From an uncultured Eubacterium sp. (lineage in GTDB: Bacteria; Bacillota; Clostridia; Lachnospirales; Lachnospiraceae): DNA of 64,000 bases. The stretch covers positions 1 through 64,000 of the forward strand of contig CAJTLS010000015.1 of NCBI GenBank assembly GCA_910577295.1, given 5' to 3'. Positions 1-8,090 of this stretch are shown one piece after another (within the stretch, counting starts at the first letter, position 1; every line of letters starts with the position of its first letter). The position numbers and the translations under genes are program-made. The notes under the pieces are model-generated. The model was not told the DNA's origin. It did no database searches and saw nothing but the letters and a program-made list of their open reading frames with translations.

Positions 1-21
1 AGGACTGAGGAAGAACAGCAG

Positions 22-825
22 ATGTCCAAGACAAACATGAAAAGTGCTATTCCGATACAGGTCAAAGACGATGAAATCATTACGAAGGAGGCAACTAGAG
101 AAGAGTTTTACGCTAGCCTGAAGAAGAAAGATGCATCGGGCAATGCAACTTACAAAGTTGATGGTGTTCTATTTTCTGCGGAAGAAATGACATCAATGCG
201 GGAAGCGTTAGGCGATGTGTTTGCCTCGGTGAAAAGACCGGGTTACAATCTTGATTACAGCGATTATGCCAAGATGGGGATTGCGGAAAATGTGAGCCGT
301 TCCTATGCAGAAAAAAATCTGAGCGAAGAACAGAGCGAGGTCGTTATGAAAGCAATTTCAGAGCATATGAATGATGTGATTGCTAAAGAACCAGAGGCAA
401 GTTTTGTGGTTGAAGATCAATATTATGGAAAACGAAATAATAGTGAACTCCATCAGAAATGTATTCAGGCAATTAAAGAAGCTGCCGCTGCTGCAGATTT
501 TTATTCTGCAGAGACAAAGAAGAGATTTGCAGAAATGAGTGTGGATACTCCTTCGATGACTATATCTGCCTCTAATACAGATTTGGCAAGTTCTCTGCGT
601 AATGTTTTTGCCAATATGGATTTTGAGAACGAAGACGAACTCCAGACATTCTTTAAGCAGTATCGGGAATGGATGAAACCGGCTTATTTAGAAATTCATA
701 GTGGTTCGGAGGAATTTGCAGTAGAACATATTTCAGAGGACATAGCATCATACAAAAAGCAGTACAAAGATTTGACAGCTCGTGTGTTGGCAGCCAGTGT
801 ATCCCATGTTGATATGCAAATATAA
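22..825 (+). CDS. Hypothetical protein, possibly DUF3879-like, start uncertain
   Basis: A 267-residue soluble protein with no signal peptide or membrane segment, mostly predicted helical and acidic. It contains a patch reading VDGVLFSAEEM near residue 47 and a C-terminal section rich in aromatic residues. The ATG has no clear Shine-Dalgarno sequence, and the reading frame stays open upstream to the window edge, so the true start may lie outside. I have a weak memory of Lachnospiraceae DUF3879-type proteins with similar wording but cannot confirm it. A strong terminator follows directly, so it is the last gene of its transcript. Function unknown. Confidence 0.7.
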   Translation: MSKTNMKSAIPIQVKDDEIITKEATREEFYASLKKKDASGNATYKVDGVLFSAEEMTSMREALGDVFASVKRPGYNLDYSDYAKMGIAENVSRSYAEKNLSEEQSEVVMKAISEHMNDVIAKEPEASFVVEDQYYGKRNNSELHQKCIQAIKEAAAAADFYSAETKKRFAEMSVDTPSMTISASNTDLASSLRNVFANMDFENEDELQTFFKQYREWMKPAYLEIHSGSEEFAVEHISEDIASYKKQYKDLTARVLAASVSHVDMQI

Positions 826-857
826 AAATTATACTGGATTTGTTTTGAAAGGCTTAG

Positions 858-893
858 ATACCCCGTAACAGAATTTTGTTGCGGGGTATTTTT
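858..893 (+). terminator. Rho-independent terminator
   Basis: A GC-rich stem (ATACCCCGTAACA pairing with TGTTGCGGGGTAT, one mismatch) is followed by a T run. It lies about 30 bases after the stop of the first gene. Confidence 0.85.
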
Positions 894-1024
894 AGGACTA
901 ATAATCTATAATGATTTACAGTATATAAATGGTATAAGTTATAAAAAATGGTTGTGTTGTTTTACTATAGTAAAAATGTTATACTTTATGCTACATTTAA
1001 ATTTTGGGAAAGGAGATTTCTATA

Positions 1025-1434
1025 ATGTCTTTTGCAGATGATTTAAGAAAAAAACAGAACAGAGTAGTTATGTTTCTCCTCAGCAACAGAATTATATGAA
1101 TAAAGAGAGAGAGTTACGAAGTTCTGTAAGAGAAATTAAGGAACGTGGACTTGATGGTATGATTTCAAGAATTAAAGCAGCCTGTGAAGAACAAGCTTCA
1201 TACGGAAGAAATAATGCTAAAATTCGTTTTGGTGTAGGTTGGAGTGATGGATATTCTCGTTTGGCATCTGACTTATATTTTTATAAACCGGGTTCATACA
1301 AACCAGCAGGTTTGTTTTCAAAAACGATATATGGTTTGTCGGCTAGTACTATATTAGACCAAGAATTAGGTCAATACTTAAAACAATATTTCTATTCTAT
1401 TGGAATTAATAATATTAGTATAGCTCCCGAATAA
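1025..1434 (+). pseudogene. Small hypothetical protein gene with a frameshift in an A7 tract
   Basis: A strong ribosome site (AAAGGAG) precedes ATG 1025, which opens MSFADDLRKK. That frame stops at 1097-1099. The downstream frame, readable as TEQSSYVSPQQQNY and then the 112 residues beginning at Met 1096, continues smoothly to 1434. The two halves join if the run of seven A near 1049-1055 had eight. This is therefore either a genuine one-base deletion, slippage-corrected expression or a sequencing error. The C-terminal part contains GVGWSDGYSRLASDLYFYKPGS and looks like a folded domain of unknown function. The Met 1096 start also overlaps the upstream stop (ATGA), so coupled translation of the second part is possible. 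Confidence 0.6.
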
Positions 1435-1521
1435 GAATACGATCCATATAGGTCTAAATATTTTCTTACCGTTTATGTATCTTGGTAAGTACATATTATA
1501 TTTATATTCCCAGTAGGCTAA

Positions 1522-1672
1522 TATGAGGAATATGATGAGCAGAATAAAAAGCATGAACGCTTAAAATGTGGTATTGATAGGATGAAATATTTTTTAAAAG
1601 TCCCTAAAAATTTTACAGACAGTCTGACTTTGAAATCAGATTGTCTTTTTTTATACTCAATGCTATCTTAAT
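1522..1672 (+). other. Gene remnant in a non-coding stretch (1435-1779)
   Basis: No intact gene is visible between 1435 and 1779. A frame open from 1522 reads like a protein fragment (EEYDEQNKKHERLKCGIDRM) but has a stop immediately upstream and no ribosome site, and it runs into the terminator hairpin at 1617. I read it as debris of a lost gene. Confidence 0.3.
1617..1654 (+). terminator. Rho-independent terminator
   Basis: AGACAGTCTGA pairs with TCAGATTGTCT (one G-T pair) across an 8-base loop and is followed by seven T. Confidence 0.75.
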
Positions 1673-1836
1673 AAAATTCGACGCAATTCCCAATAAATCC
1701 CATTTTTTATATTGTATACTAATTATTATAAGAAAATTTGAGAAACTCTGACATACATAATATTTATAAATGAAAAGAAATGACGATTAAGAAAATAATA
1801 AGCAGTTACCTGTTGAAAAAGCGAAATAATCTACAT

Positions 1837-1874
1837 AAAAGTGCCGTAGCCAGAAAATGGGCTGCGGCACTTTT
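1837..1874. terminator. Bidirectional terminator hairpin
   Basis: AAAAGTGCCGTAGCC and GGCTGCGGCACTTTT form a stem (one mismatch) around a 7-base loop, with A-rich and T-rich flanks suited to termination in both directions. It argues against the open frame running through it being a gene. Confidence 0.7.
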
Positions 1875-2020
1875 ATTCTCGACATATTTCTTTTATTTTC
1901 AAACTATTTCCGCAAAAGAATTAAAAAAAATACAAGAGGATATATTTATTGTGATGAGAATAGTCCTTTTTTTGTTTCAACAGGGCAGAGATGTTTTGTA
2001 TAAAAAGGCACGTTCTCCAC

Positions 2021-2061
2021 CCTCCAATCTGAAATTTCAACAAAAAATTTCAGATTGGAGG
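2021..2061 (+). promoter_or_regulatory. Hairpin sequestering the ribosome binding site of the sigma-like gene
   Basis: A perfect 17-bp stem, CCTCCAATCTGAAATTT (2021-2037) with its complement at 2045-2061, closes a 7-base loop. The 3' arm ends in GGAGG (2057-2061), the Shine-Dalgarno sequence of the gene starting at 2070. In the folded RNA the ribosome site is fully paired. There is no T run after the stem, so it does not look like a terminator. The likely effect is to block translation of transcripts entering from upstream. Confidence 0.65.
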
Positions 2062-2069
2062 AATTTATT

Positions 2070-2549
2070 ATGAACGGAAACCACCCGAAAAGGAGACGGG
2101 ACAAATACAATCCTTACCATATATATGAACTGGAAGGGCATTATTATATTTCCTTTCAGGACGGGCAAGGTGTTTTGCAAGAATTTGAGATTACTCAAAC
2201 GCTGTATGAGGCATTTGATGAATTTGAATTAAGTGACATATCGTATCTACACAAATGGGACAAGTACATAGAGCACTCAGAGATATGGGAAACCACGTTA
2301 AATGAAAGGGCATTTTTACAATCGGAAAGTGTAGAGGAAATCGTGCTGAAGAATATTTTAACAGAGGAATTACATAAAGCGATTCAGACGTTATCCCCAG
2401 TTCAAAGACGCAGGCTTATTTCATATTTCTATGAGGGCATGACTTATGAGCAGATTGCAGAAAAGGAGGGATGTACCAAAATGCCAGTAAAGCGTTCGAT
2501 TGACGCTGCTATTGGCAGATTGAAAAAAGAATTAAAAAAATTAAAATAG
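2070..2549 (+). CDS. Sigma-70 region 4-like DNA-binding protein of a mobile element
   Basis: 159 residues. The N-terminal part (KYNPYHIYELEGHYYISF) is typical of small conjugative-element proteins that carry only a sigma region 4. The C-terminal part, around residues 105-155, contains LSPVQRRRLISYFYEGMTYE followed by a QIAEKEG helix and a second helix with RSIDAAIGRLKKELKK, a clear sigma region 4 helix-turn-helix. No region 2 is present, so it is unlikely to be a complete sigma factor. It probably regulates element genes. ATG 2070 is chosen because GGAGG lies 8 bases upstream, although that site is buried in the hairpin at 2021-2061. An in-frame TTG at 2055 lacks a ribosome site. A terminator follows. 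Confidence 0.75.
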   Translation: MNGNHPKRRRDKYNPYHIYELEGHYYISFQDGQGVLQEFEITQTLYEAFDEFELSDISYLHKWDKYIEHSEIWETTLNERAFLQSESVEEIVLKNILTEELHKAIQTLSPVQRRRLISYFYEGMTYEQIAEKEGCTKMPVKRSIDAAIGRLKKELKKLK

Positions 2550-2574
2550 TACGGCTACTTTTTTAAGATTTTGT

Positions 2575-2623
2575 GGGAAACAAGTGAGAGGGAGTTTATT
2601 CCCCCTCATCTGTTTCCTTTTTA
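2575..2623 (+). terminator. Rho-independent terminator
   Basis: GGAAACA...GAGGG pairs with CCCCTC...TGTTTCC and is followed by five T, just after the sigma-like gene. Confidence 0.75.
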
Positions 2624-2639
2624 CATGGAAACAAATTGA

Positions 2640-3200
2640 CCTTTGACAATTTCATAGACCATTCATCAGGCACATTCCTGTTGTTATCGTGATGAGGTAA
2701 GCCACGTTAGCAGGTACGCCATGAGCCGAAACAGACAAACGCAGCGAAATCCCACTTATACCAGAAAATGATTTGCGGTCTGCCTGCCTGTTTCGGGGAG
2801 CGGGAACTACCGGGTTATAACTGCCAGCTTGCTGCTGGCAGGGCGATAACAGACAGCAGGCATAATGATACTCCTGTCTAGTCATAAAGTCGAGCGTACA
2901 ATGCGGACTCGATTCTGAAGAACACGAAGTGTTCTTTGAAGAGTACATGGTACTCTTTTGAATGTTTCGCATTTATTGGCGTCGCAACAAATGAGGGCAG
3001 CTTCGGGTGATCCCCGGAGGGGTGCGATTCCCGTGGAGCTGGTCAGCAACCAGCCGTCTGATGACTTCCCAGTACAGATTGTACCAGCGTTTGAATAGAC
3101 GCTGCCGCCGGGGTGTCGGGGACAAATAGGCGCTACATACCTGAAAAACAGCATTTTGCTATAAAACAGGTTCATAAAAACAAAAGATTTGCTTTTAGAG
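2640..3200. other. Structured non-coding stretch of the mobile element
   Basis: About 560 bases with no convincing gene but several tight hairpins: CTGCCAGC/GCTGGCAG (2821-2841), AAGAACAC-GAA-GTGTTCTT (2918-2936) and AAGAGTAC-ATG-GTACTCTT (2939-2957), the last two only 2 bases apart with 3-base loops. Base composition is more GC-rich than the flanking genes. Such a region beside element genes could be a transfer origin, a structured RNA or a decayed segment. I cannot decide between them. Open frames on the minus strand here have no ribosome sites and overlap one another. Confidence 0.45.
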
Positions 3201-3216
3201 GAAAGGAGTGTTTTTT

Positions 3217-3582
3217 ATGGGAAAAAGACATATACGGCGAGGGGATATTTTTCATGCAGACTTAAATCCCGTTGTAGGTTCAGAGCAGGGTGGTGTCCGA
3301 CCTGTGCTGATTATTCAGAATGATACTGGTAATTATTACAGTCCTACGGTGATTGTGGCAGCTATGTCTGGCAAGATAGAAAGTAAGGCAGACTTGCCAA
3401 CACATTATAAAGTAGGAACATATGCTGGCTTGAAAGAGGAATCTTTGGTTTTGCTGGAACAGATTCGCACGATTGATAAGCGTCGTCTGAATGATTATGT
3501 TGGACGATTGGAACAAAAAGATATGGAACAGGTTGACCGCTGTCTTGCAGTAAGCCTAAGTCTTGACTTAAAACATGTGTGA
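3217..3582 (+). CDS. MazF/PemK-family endoribonuclease toxin
   Basis: 121 residues. The N-terminal signature RRGDIFHADLNPVVGSEQGG and the following RPVLIIQND plus TVIVAAMSGK are the conserved beta-strand blocks of the MazF/PemK toxin fold, which cleaves mRNA at short sequences. ATG 3217 is preferred over GTG 3208 because AAAGGAG lies 8 bases upstream of the ATG. No MazE/AbrB-type antitoxin is adjacent: the upstream region is non-coding and the downstream 56-residue protein resembles TnpW instead. Similar solo MazF genes are common next to recombinases in Firmicutes integrative elements, where they may act in element maintenance. Confidence 0.85.
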   Translation: MGKRHIRRGDIFHADLNPVVGSEQGGVRPVLIIQNDTGNYYSPTVIVAAMSGKIESKADLPTHYKVGTYAGLKEESLVLLEQIRTIDKRRLNDYVGRLEQKDMEQVDRCLAVSLSLDLKHV

Positions 3583-3597
3583 AAGGGGTTGAATGAG

Positions 3598-3768
3598 ATG
3601 AAGTGTTCAGATATTCCTGTATTGACAGAAGAGATCAATGGATGCCTTGTCACTTTGTCATTTTTGCCGGAACCAGCGGATGGTGTTGTAGAAAAAGTGA
3701 AATCCATTCTGTCAAATGCTTATGATGAACGGGTGCAGCATGATTTGATGAAACTTGCCAGCCTGTAA
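3598..3768 (+). CDS. Small TnpW-like element protein
   Basis: 56 residues, starting MKCSDIPVLTEEINGC and including VTLSFLPEPADGVVEKVKSIL. The layout, a short beta strand with an N-G or G-G turn and then a helix, resembles the transposon-encoded TnpW proteins found just upstream of large serine recombinases in clostridial mobilizable elements. It sits 15 bases after the MazF stop and about 200 bases before the recombinase. GGGG precedes the start region. Its role is unknown, and the family call rests on size, position and pattern only. Confidence 0.6.
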   Translation: MKCSDIPVLTEEINGCLVTLSFLPEPADGVVEKVKSILSNAYDERVQHDLMKLASL

Positions 3769-3966
3769 TGTAATTAAAATGGCAAGTCTGGCGGGTATCA
3801 CTATAAGTATCCTGACATAGTACCATAGTGTAAATTCAGGATTCGCACATTTGAGAATGATTGTGTTTCTTCCTATAATAAAGATGATTACTGGCTAGCC
3901 AGTAATGCACCTTGACAATTTTATAGTGTATCCCGTAGAAATATAAGATTACGGGAGGAATAGCAA

Positions 3967-5580
3967 GTGAAAAGAGTTTACACATTATACAGGGTTTCTA
4001 CAAAGAAACAAGTAAATAGCAGTGAGGATCATGCAAATGACATACCTATGCAGAGGGGAGCCTGCCATGATTTCATCAGGAATATGCAGGACTGGAAGAT
4101 TATAAAAGAGTATGAGGAAAAAGGCGTATCCGGATTTAAGGTATCGGCAAAGAACCGGGATGCTATCCTTGATTTACAGGAGGCAGCACTAAATAAAGAA
4201 TTTGACGTGTTGCTTGTATTTATGTTTGACCGGATCGGGCGTATTGATGATGAAACCCCTTTTATTGTGGAATGGTTTGTTAAGACAGCAGGCGTAGAGG
4301 TCTGGAGTGTCAAAGAGGGGGAACAGCGTTTTGAAACCCATGTTGACAAATTGACCAACTACATCCGTTTTTGGCAGGCTTCCGGTGAGAGTGAGAAAAC
4401 ATCTATTCGTATTAAGACCAGAATGCAGCAGTTGAGGCTGGATGGTCTTTATACAGGTGGACCACTCCCGTATGGATACCGGACAGTGCCAAGCGGAATA
4501 AAAAACCGAAAAGGGCAGGAACTGAAGAAATTTGAGATTGACATGGAGCAGTTTGTGGTGTATCGGAAGGTGGTTGAAAAAACAATCCATAGCGGTATTG
4601 GAAGTTATGTGATTGCACATGAATTAAATGATCAGGGTTACAAAACAGCCAATGGTGGCAAATTTACCTGTATGGCAGTTACGAGGATGCTTTCAGCACC
4701 GTTGCCGAGAGGATATACAAAAGAGGGGGAAACCTCCGAGGCTTTGCAGAGGTTGAAAATTATCAATGAGGAAGAAGCAGAGCGCATTGATGAAATTCTA
4801 AAGCAAAGAGCAAATGTTGACGAGGAAAAACGCAGGATTGCCACAAAGACAAAAGGCGAAGCATTGTTGTCGGGAAATATATTCTGCGCTCATTGTGGCG
4901 GGAGGATTACGACCACTCATCACAAAGACCATTATTTTCGTAAAGATGGTAGCGAATATTTGAAAGATGAACTGAAATACCGTTGTTATCATAAGGCTAA
5001 CAAGCTGTGTGAGTGTGACGGACAAACTAATTATATCGCTGCCAAAGTGGATGAAGCGGTCTGTCAGATTATGCGTCAGTTATTTGCTAATATGGCAGGT
5101 GCGCCGGAAAAAGAAAAGTATAAGGAAATCTTAAAAAGACAGCAGGCGGCACATAATGCGGGCAGGCGTAAAATCAGTCTGGCATTAGACAAAAATAGGA
5201 AACAGTTGGAGGTATTGCAGGAGGAAATCGGGAAAACGCTGTTGGGAGAAAGCCTTTATACGCCGGAAGACTTGAAAGAGGCAATTAACACGATCAAGAC
5301 GAGGATTACTGAAGGCGAAGAACAGTTGCAGAAACTGGATCATGATATGCTTCAGGAAAAAGAAATGACAGAAGCAGTCCTGCCAGCCTATAAACGGTTC
5401 AAGAGTTGGGCAGAGGAATTCGACACCGCAAGTAAAGAGCAGAAGAAAATGATAGCTTGCCAGTTATTTGAACGTATCGAATTAGGGAAAGGCTATAAAC
5501 TTACTTTGCAGATGAATATTACTTACAAACAGTTCTGTTCTGAGTATGTTACGGTAAAAGAAATTCAGGGTATTGCCTGA
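3967..5580 (+). CDS. Large serine recombinase (TnpX/TndX-like site-specific recombinase)
   Basis: 537 residues. An N-terminal resolvase domain carries the nucleophilic serine in YRVSTKKQ (Ser11) and the conserved VSGFK and FDRIGR blocks. A recombinase domain follows (about 170-290: LPYGYR, MLSAPLPRGY), then a zinc ribbon with FCAHCGG and a second cysteine pair in CYHKANKLCEC (about 310-350), then a long coiled coil and a C-terminal tail. Such enzymes excise and integrate mobile elements at short att sites. GTG 3967 follows GGGAGGA by about 7 bases. The gene lies at the right edge of the element, next to the interrupted tRNA-Asn, which is the expected position for the integrase. Confidence 0.93.
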   Translation: MKRVYTLYRVSTKKQVNSSEDHANDIPMQRGACHDFIRNMQDWKIIKEYEEKGVSGFKVSAKNRDAILDLQEAALNKEFDVLLVFMFDRIGRIDDETPFIVEWFVKTAGVEVWSVKEGEQRFETHVDKLTNYIRFWQASGESEKTSIRIKTRMQQLRLDGLYTGGPLPYGYRTVPSGIKNRKGQELKKFEIDMEQFVVYRKVVEKTIHSGIGSYVIAHELNDQGYKTANGGKFTCMAVTRMLSAPLPRGYTKEGETSEALQRLKIINEEEAERIDEILKQRANVDEEKRRIATKTKGEALLSGNIFCAHCGGRITTTHHKDHYFRKDGSEYLKDELKYRCYHKANKLCECDGQTNYIAAKVDEAVCQIMRQLFANMAGAPEKEKYKEILKRQQAAHNAGRRKISLALDKNRKQLEVLQEEIGKTLLGESLYTPEDLKEAINTIKTRITEGEEQLQKLDHDMLQEKEMTEAVLPAYKRFKSWAEEFDTASKEQKKMIACQLFERIELGKGYKLTLQMNITYKQFCSEYVTVKEIQGIA

Positions 5581-5768
5581 TAGAAAAAGGACATGTTACT
5601 GGTATGACTGAGCTTTTCACTGAGCTATTGGGTGAATGTTTTATGTATAGAATATTGAAAATGCGAAAGAAGTGCTTGCAATCTGTATTTCAATATGATA
5701 ATATAAGTTCTGGTATTGAATAATTGATAACCAGAAATAAAGTCCCCATCTTTCGGTGTGTATTCACA

Positions 5769-5829
5769 CCAATGGTAGAGCCCACGGCTGTTAACCGTGT
5801 TGTTGTAGGTTCGAGTCCTACTCGGGGAG
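5769..5829 (+). tRNA. tRNA-Asn(GTT), 5' part replaced (element junction)
   Basis: The D-loop (AATGGTA), D-stem 3' strand, anticodon arm (CACGG, loop CTGTTAA with anticodon GTT, CCGTG), T-arm (GTAGG/CCTAC) and 3' acceptor strand TCGGGGA are intact. Upstream, the expected acceptor and D-stem 5' strands are missing. The sequence instead reads TCCCCATCTTTCGGTGTG followed by TATTCACACC. TCCCCAT could pair only five of seven acceptor positions, and CACC cannot pair with GAGC in the D-stem. It is most simply the right attachment junction of the element, with the other tRNA half beyond the left window edge. A terminator follows. This copy is unlikely to give a functional tRNA. Confidence 0.65.
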
Positions 5830-5831
5830 CT

Positions 5832-5885
5832 AAAAAATCCTGTAAACAAAGTAATGTATATTTCTTTGTTTACAGGATTTTTTAT
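5832..5885. terminator. Strong terminator after the tRNA-Asn remnant
   Basis: A perfect 20-bp stem (5832-5851 with 5864-5883; core ATCCTGTAAACAAAG and its complement) has A-rich and T-rich ends, so it can terminate in both directions. Confidence 0.85.
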
Positions 5886-5940
5886 TAAATACGCATTTTG
5901 AGAGAGAAAAGAAGGTGTTTTGATAAAAATCTTTAGATAA

Positions 5941-6244
5941 ATGGATAGTTATACAATTAACAAGAATTATGTTGATAGATATACGCCTACAGTAACAAGT
6001 GAATTAGGATATTGTTATTGTAATATTAATGGTGCACAAGGACAAGGGGCCTTATGGACTATGTTGGGCTGCCACGGTGGCTACAATTGGAAATTACAGA
6101 AAGGGAACAAACAATACAGCTAAAGAACTTGCCAATGCGATGAGGATTGGATATAATGATGGTGGCAAGGATGAGGATGATAGTGGGTTGTCCGTCATCC
6201 AATTTTGTGTTTTCGACTGCTTCAGACAATTTTACCTGAGGTAA
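5941..6244 (+). pseudogene. Broken papain-like cysteine protease gene
   Basis: The frame from 5941 reads through GYCYCNINGAQGQ and then loses sense. The next frame continues with GPYGLCWAATVATIGNY and TNNTAKELANAMRIGYNDGG, the conserved block around the catalytic cysteine of papain/C39-like peptidases. The two parts join if the run of four G at about 6047-6050 were three, so a one-base insertion has broken the gene. The C-terminal half with the catalytic histidine is also missing, because the frame ends in unrelated sequence at 6244. It lies directly downstream of the tRNA terminator, probably in original chromosomal sequence beside the element. Confidence 0.65.
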
Positions 6245-6297
6245 GACAACACTTTTGCGCCTTGCATCATATAAATAGAAAAGGGAGGTTGGTTATA

Positions 6298-6945
6298 TTG
6301 AAAAATAGAAAGTTTGTAATCTCGCTTATGCTGTTGCTTTGTTTGTTTATGCAGTTTCCGTGTGCAGCGAAAGAAAAAGTTAGGTTAAATCACAAAAAAT
6401 TGATTTTGAAAGTTGGGCAGATAAAAAAAATCAAATTAAAAAATGCAAAAAAGGTTAAGTGGAGTAGTACCAACAAAAGAATTGCAAAAGTGGACAAGAA
6501 AGGGAGGATAACAGCAGAAAAAGTAGGAAATGTTGTAATAACGGCAAAAAGCGGTCGAAAAAGATATCGATGCAAGGTTAAGGTAACAATGAATACGAGA
6601 ACATATAAGTCACATCAACTTGTAGTTAATAACGGTATTTTTACGCTAAAAACATACAAAAAAATCCGCAGTATAATACTATATGATGCGAGCGGCTCTC
6701 CTATGTATACTGTTACGTCTCCAAATGGGATTTATCGTATTTTTTTACTTTTGTCAGAACGAAAACTCATTCAGAATGGGGAGATATTTGATGGAGGACG
6801 TTCTATCTGTCTGAAATATTTTGATGGAAAAAGTTACAAATTTACAATAGGCAGAGATTTAATAGTTGGGGGAAAGGTCTATTCTATGGATAAACAAGTG
6901 GTAAATAGTGTTGTATCGATGATAAAAAAATATAACAATCAATGA
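6298..6945 (+). CDS. Secreted protein with a BIG2-like Ig domain
   Basis: 215 residues from TTG 6298, chosen because GGGAGG lies about 9 bases upstream and a signal peptide follows at once (KNRKFVISLMLLLCLFMQF, cleavage near PCAA). Residues 24-98 form a very lysine-rich Ig-like domain (KLILKVGQIKKIKLK, VKWSSTNKRIAKVDKKGRIT, VVITAKSG), the BIG2 pattern seen in many Clostridia surface proteins. The remaining C-terminal part has no family I can name. It is monocistronic, facing an AraC regulator gene on the other strand. It is probably exported and held at the wall by charge. Confidence 0.75.
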   Translation: MKNRKFVISLMLLLCLFMQFPCAAKEKVRLNHKKLILKVGQIKKIKLKNAKKVKWSSTNKRIAKVDKKGRITAEKVGNVVITAKSGRKRYRCKVKVTMNTRTYKSHQLVVNNGIFTLKTYKKIRSIILYDASGSPMYTVTSPNGIYRIFLLLSERKLIQNGEIFDGGRSICLKYFDGKSYKFTIGRDLIVGGKVYSMDKQVVNSVVSMIKKYNNQ

Positions 6946-7128
6946 AGGATAAGAGATGGAAATGGGGCTATCTTTCCTAATACTGATAAGGGGAAAGCAA
7001 AATGGTTTACTACTGAACTTTAAAATAACGGAACTGTTATTCCAAGTTTTGAGATAAAGTGGTTTTTTGTAACTTTTATGACAGTTCAGTTTTTTGAGTA
7101 CCTCGTCCAAGCTATTAGTATAATCCAA

Positions 7129-7977
7129 TCACAATCCAAAGTGTTCTGTGCGGTATCGCCCCGGTGAAATCCCCGCCTTTTTAGTAAAGCTGCGTATAAA
7201 ATTGGCATAGTCATTAAATCCGGCGGTTGTGCAGGCGTTGGATACACTCATTCCCTCTTGCAGCGCCGATTTGGCAGCTTCAATTTTTTTGTCAAAAATA
7301 TATTCACGAAGAGTCAGGCCTGTGTGAATTTTAAATTGTTTGCTCAGGTAATTACTACTATAATTAAGTTTTTCCGCAATATCCGAAAGAGTTATTGTAT
7401 CTGTTAAATGAGCTTCTATATATCGCATTGTCTGGATAACAATTTCCGGCATAATATTATTAAATTTTTCACCCTTGCAGGAAAGAAAACACTGATTTAT
7501 CAAAACAAGAAGTCTTATAATACACGTAGTGGCAAGTAAATCCTTTCCCCATACATCACGTTGCTGGTAGCGCAAAAAATCATCTGTATAAGTGACAAAC
7601 TTTGTCAGTCTGGAGGGGGAAATTTGAGTAATTAGGGAAGTATTTGAAGAAGCAGGATGAAAACATGTCAGGAGATTTGACTGATCGGAAGAGAGAGCAT
7701 TCAGGCATTCGCCGTTAATATTGATAACGATACGCTCATATGGTGAGTTATCTAAAACAAGGCAGCGGTGGAGTTCATTTGGGCGAACTAAGACAAGCGT
7801 TCCCGGTGTAGGGATAAAGCAGTGCTGTTCTACATACATTTTCAGATTTCCTTTTATATACAGATAGATTTCATAGCTGTCTTCATGTCTGTGATAGGGA
7901 GGATTTGCTCCCGTAACAAAATCAGCGAAAGTTCTGTGAAAGCATCCGATATTATTAATTAAATTAATGTCAATCAT
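7129..7977 (-). CDS. AraC-family transcriptional regulator
   Basis: 282 residues. The N-terminal half is a cupin-like ligand domain (YHRHEDSYEIYLYIKGNLKM, then PGTLVLVRPNELHRC, about residues 25-75). The C-terminal 95 residues are a double helix-turn-helix of the AraC/XylS type (ITLSDIAEKLNYSSNYLSKQ, VSNACTTAGFNDYANFIRSF, ending GISPGRYR). AAAGGAG lies just upstream of the ATG. The gene is divergent from the GH115 gene, with about 110 bases between the starts, so it most likely senses a xylan- or glucuronate-derived sugar and controls that enzyme. The ligand is inferred from position only. Confidence 0.88.
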   Translation of the reverse strand: MIDINLINNIGCFHRTFADFVTGANPPYHRHEDSYEIYLYIKGNLKMYVEQHCFIPTPGTLVLVRPNELHRCLVLDNSPYERIVININGECLNALSSDQSNLLTCFHPASSNTSLITQISPSRLTKFVTYTDDFLRYQQRDVWGKDLLATTCIIRLLVLINQCFLSCKGEKFNNIMPEIVIQTMRYIEAHLTDTITLSDIAEKLNYSSNYLSKQFKIHTGLTLREYIFDKKIEAAKSALQEGMSVSNACTTAGFNDYANFIRSFTKKAGISPGRYRTEHFGL

Positions 7978-8090
7978 AAATCTGACTCCTTTATTGTCAT
8001 CTGACGCAATATTTTGTATTGAATATGCAAAGATTATATCATGAAATTATTGTACAATACAAATATAAATTTGAAAGGAGGACGATTTCT

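Noticed and set aside
1780..2073. Open frame of 97 residues on the plus strand
   Set aside because: No ribosome site, runs through a terminator hairpin and the stem at 2021-2061, and its composition is not protein-like.
2652..3175. Overlapping minus-strand open frames in the structured region
   Set aside because: No ribosome sites; they overlap each other and follow hairpin repeats. Treated as non-coding.
8019..8090. Upstream extension of the GH115 protein
   Set aside because: Would place the signal peptide internally; ATG 8091 has a good ribosome site.
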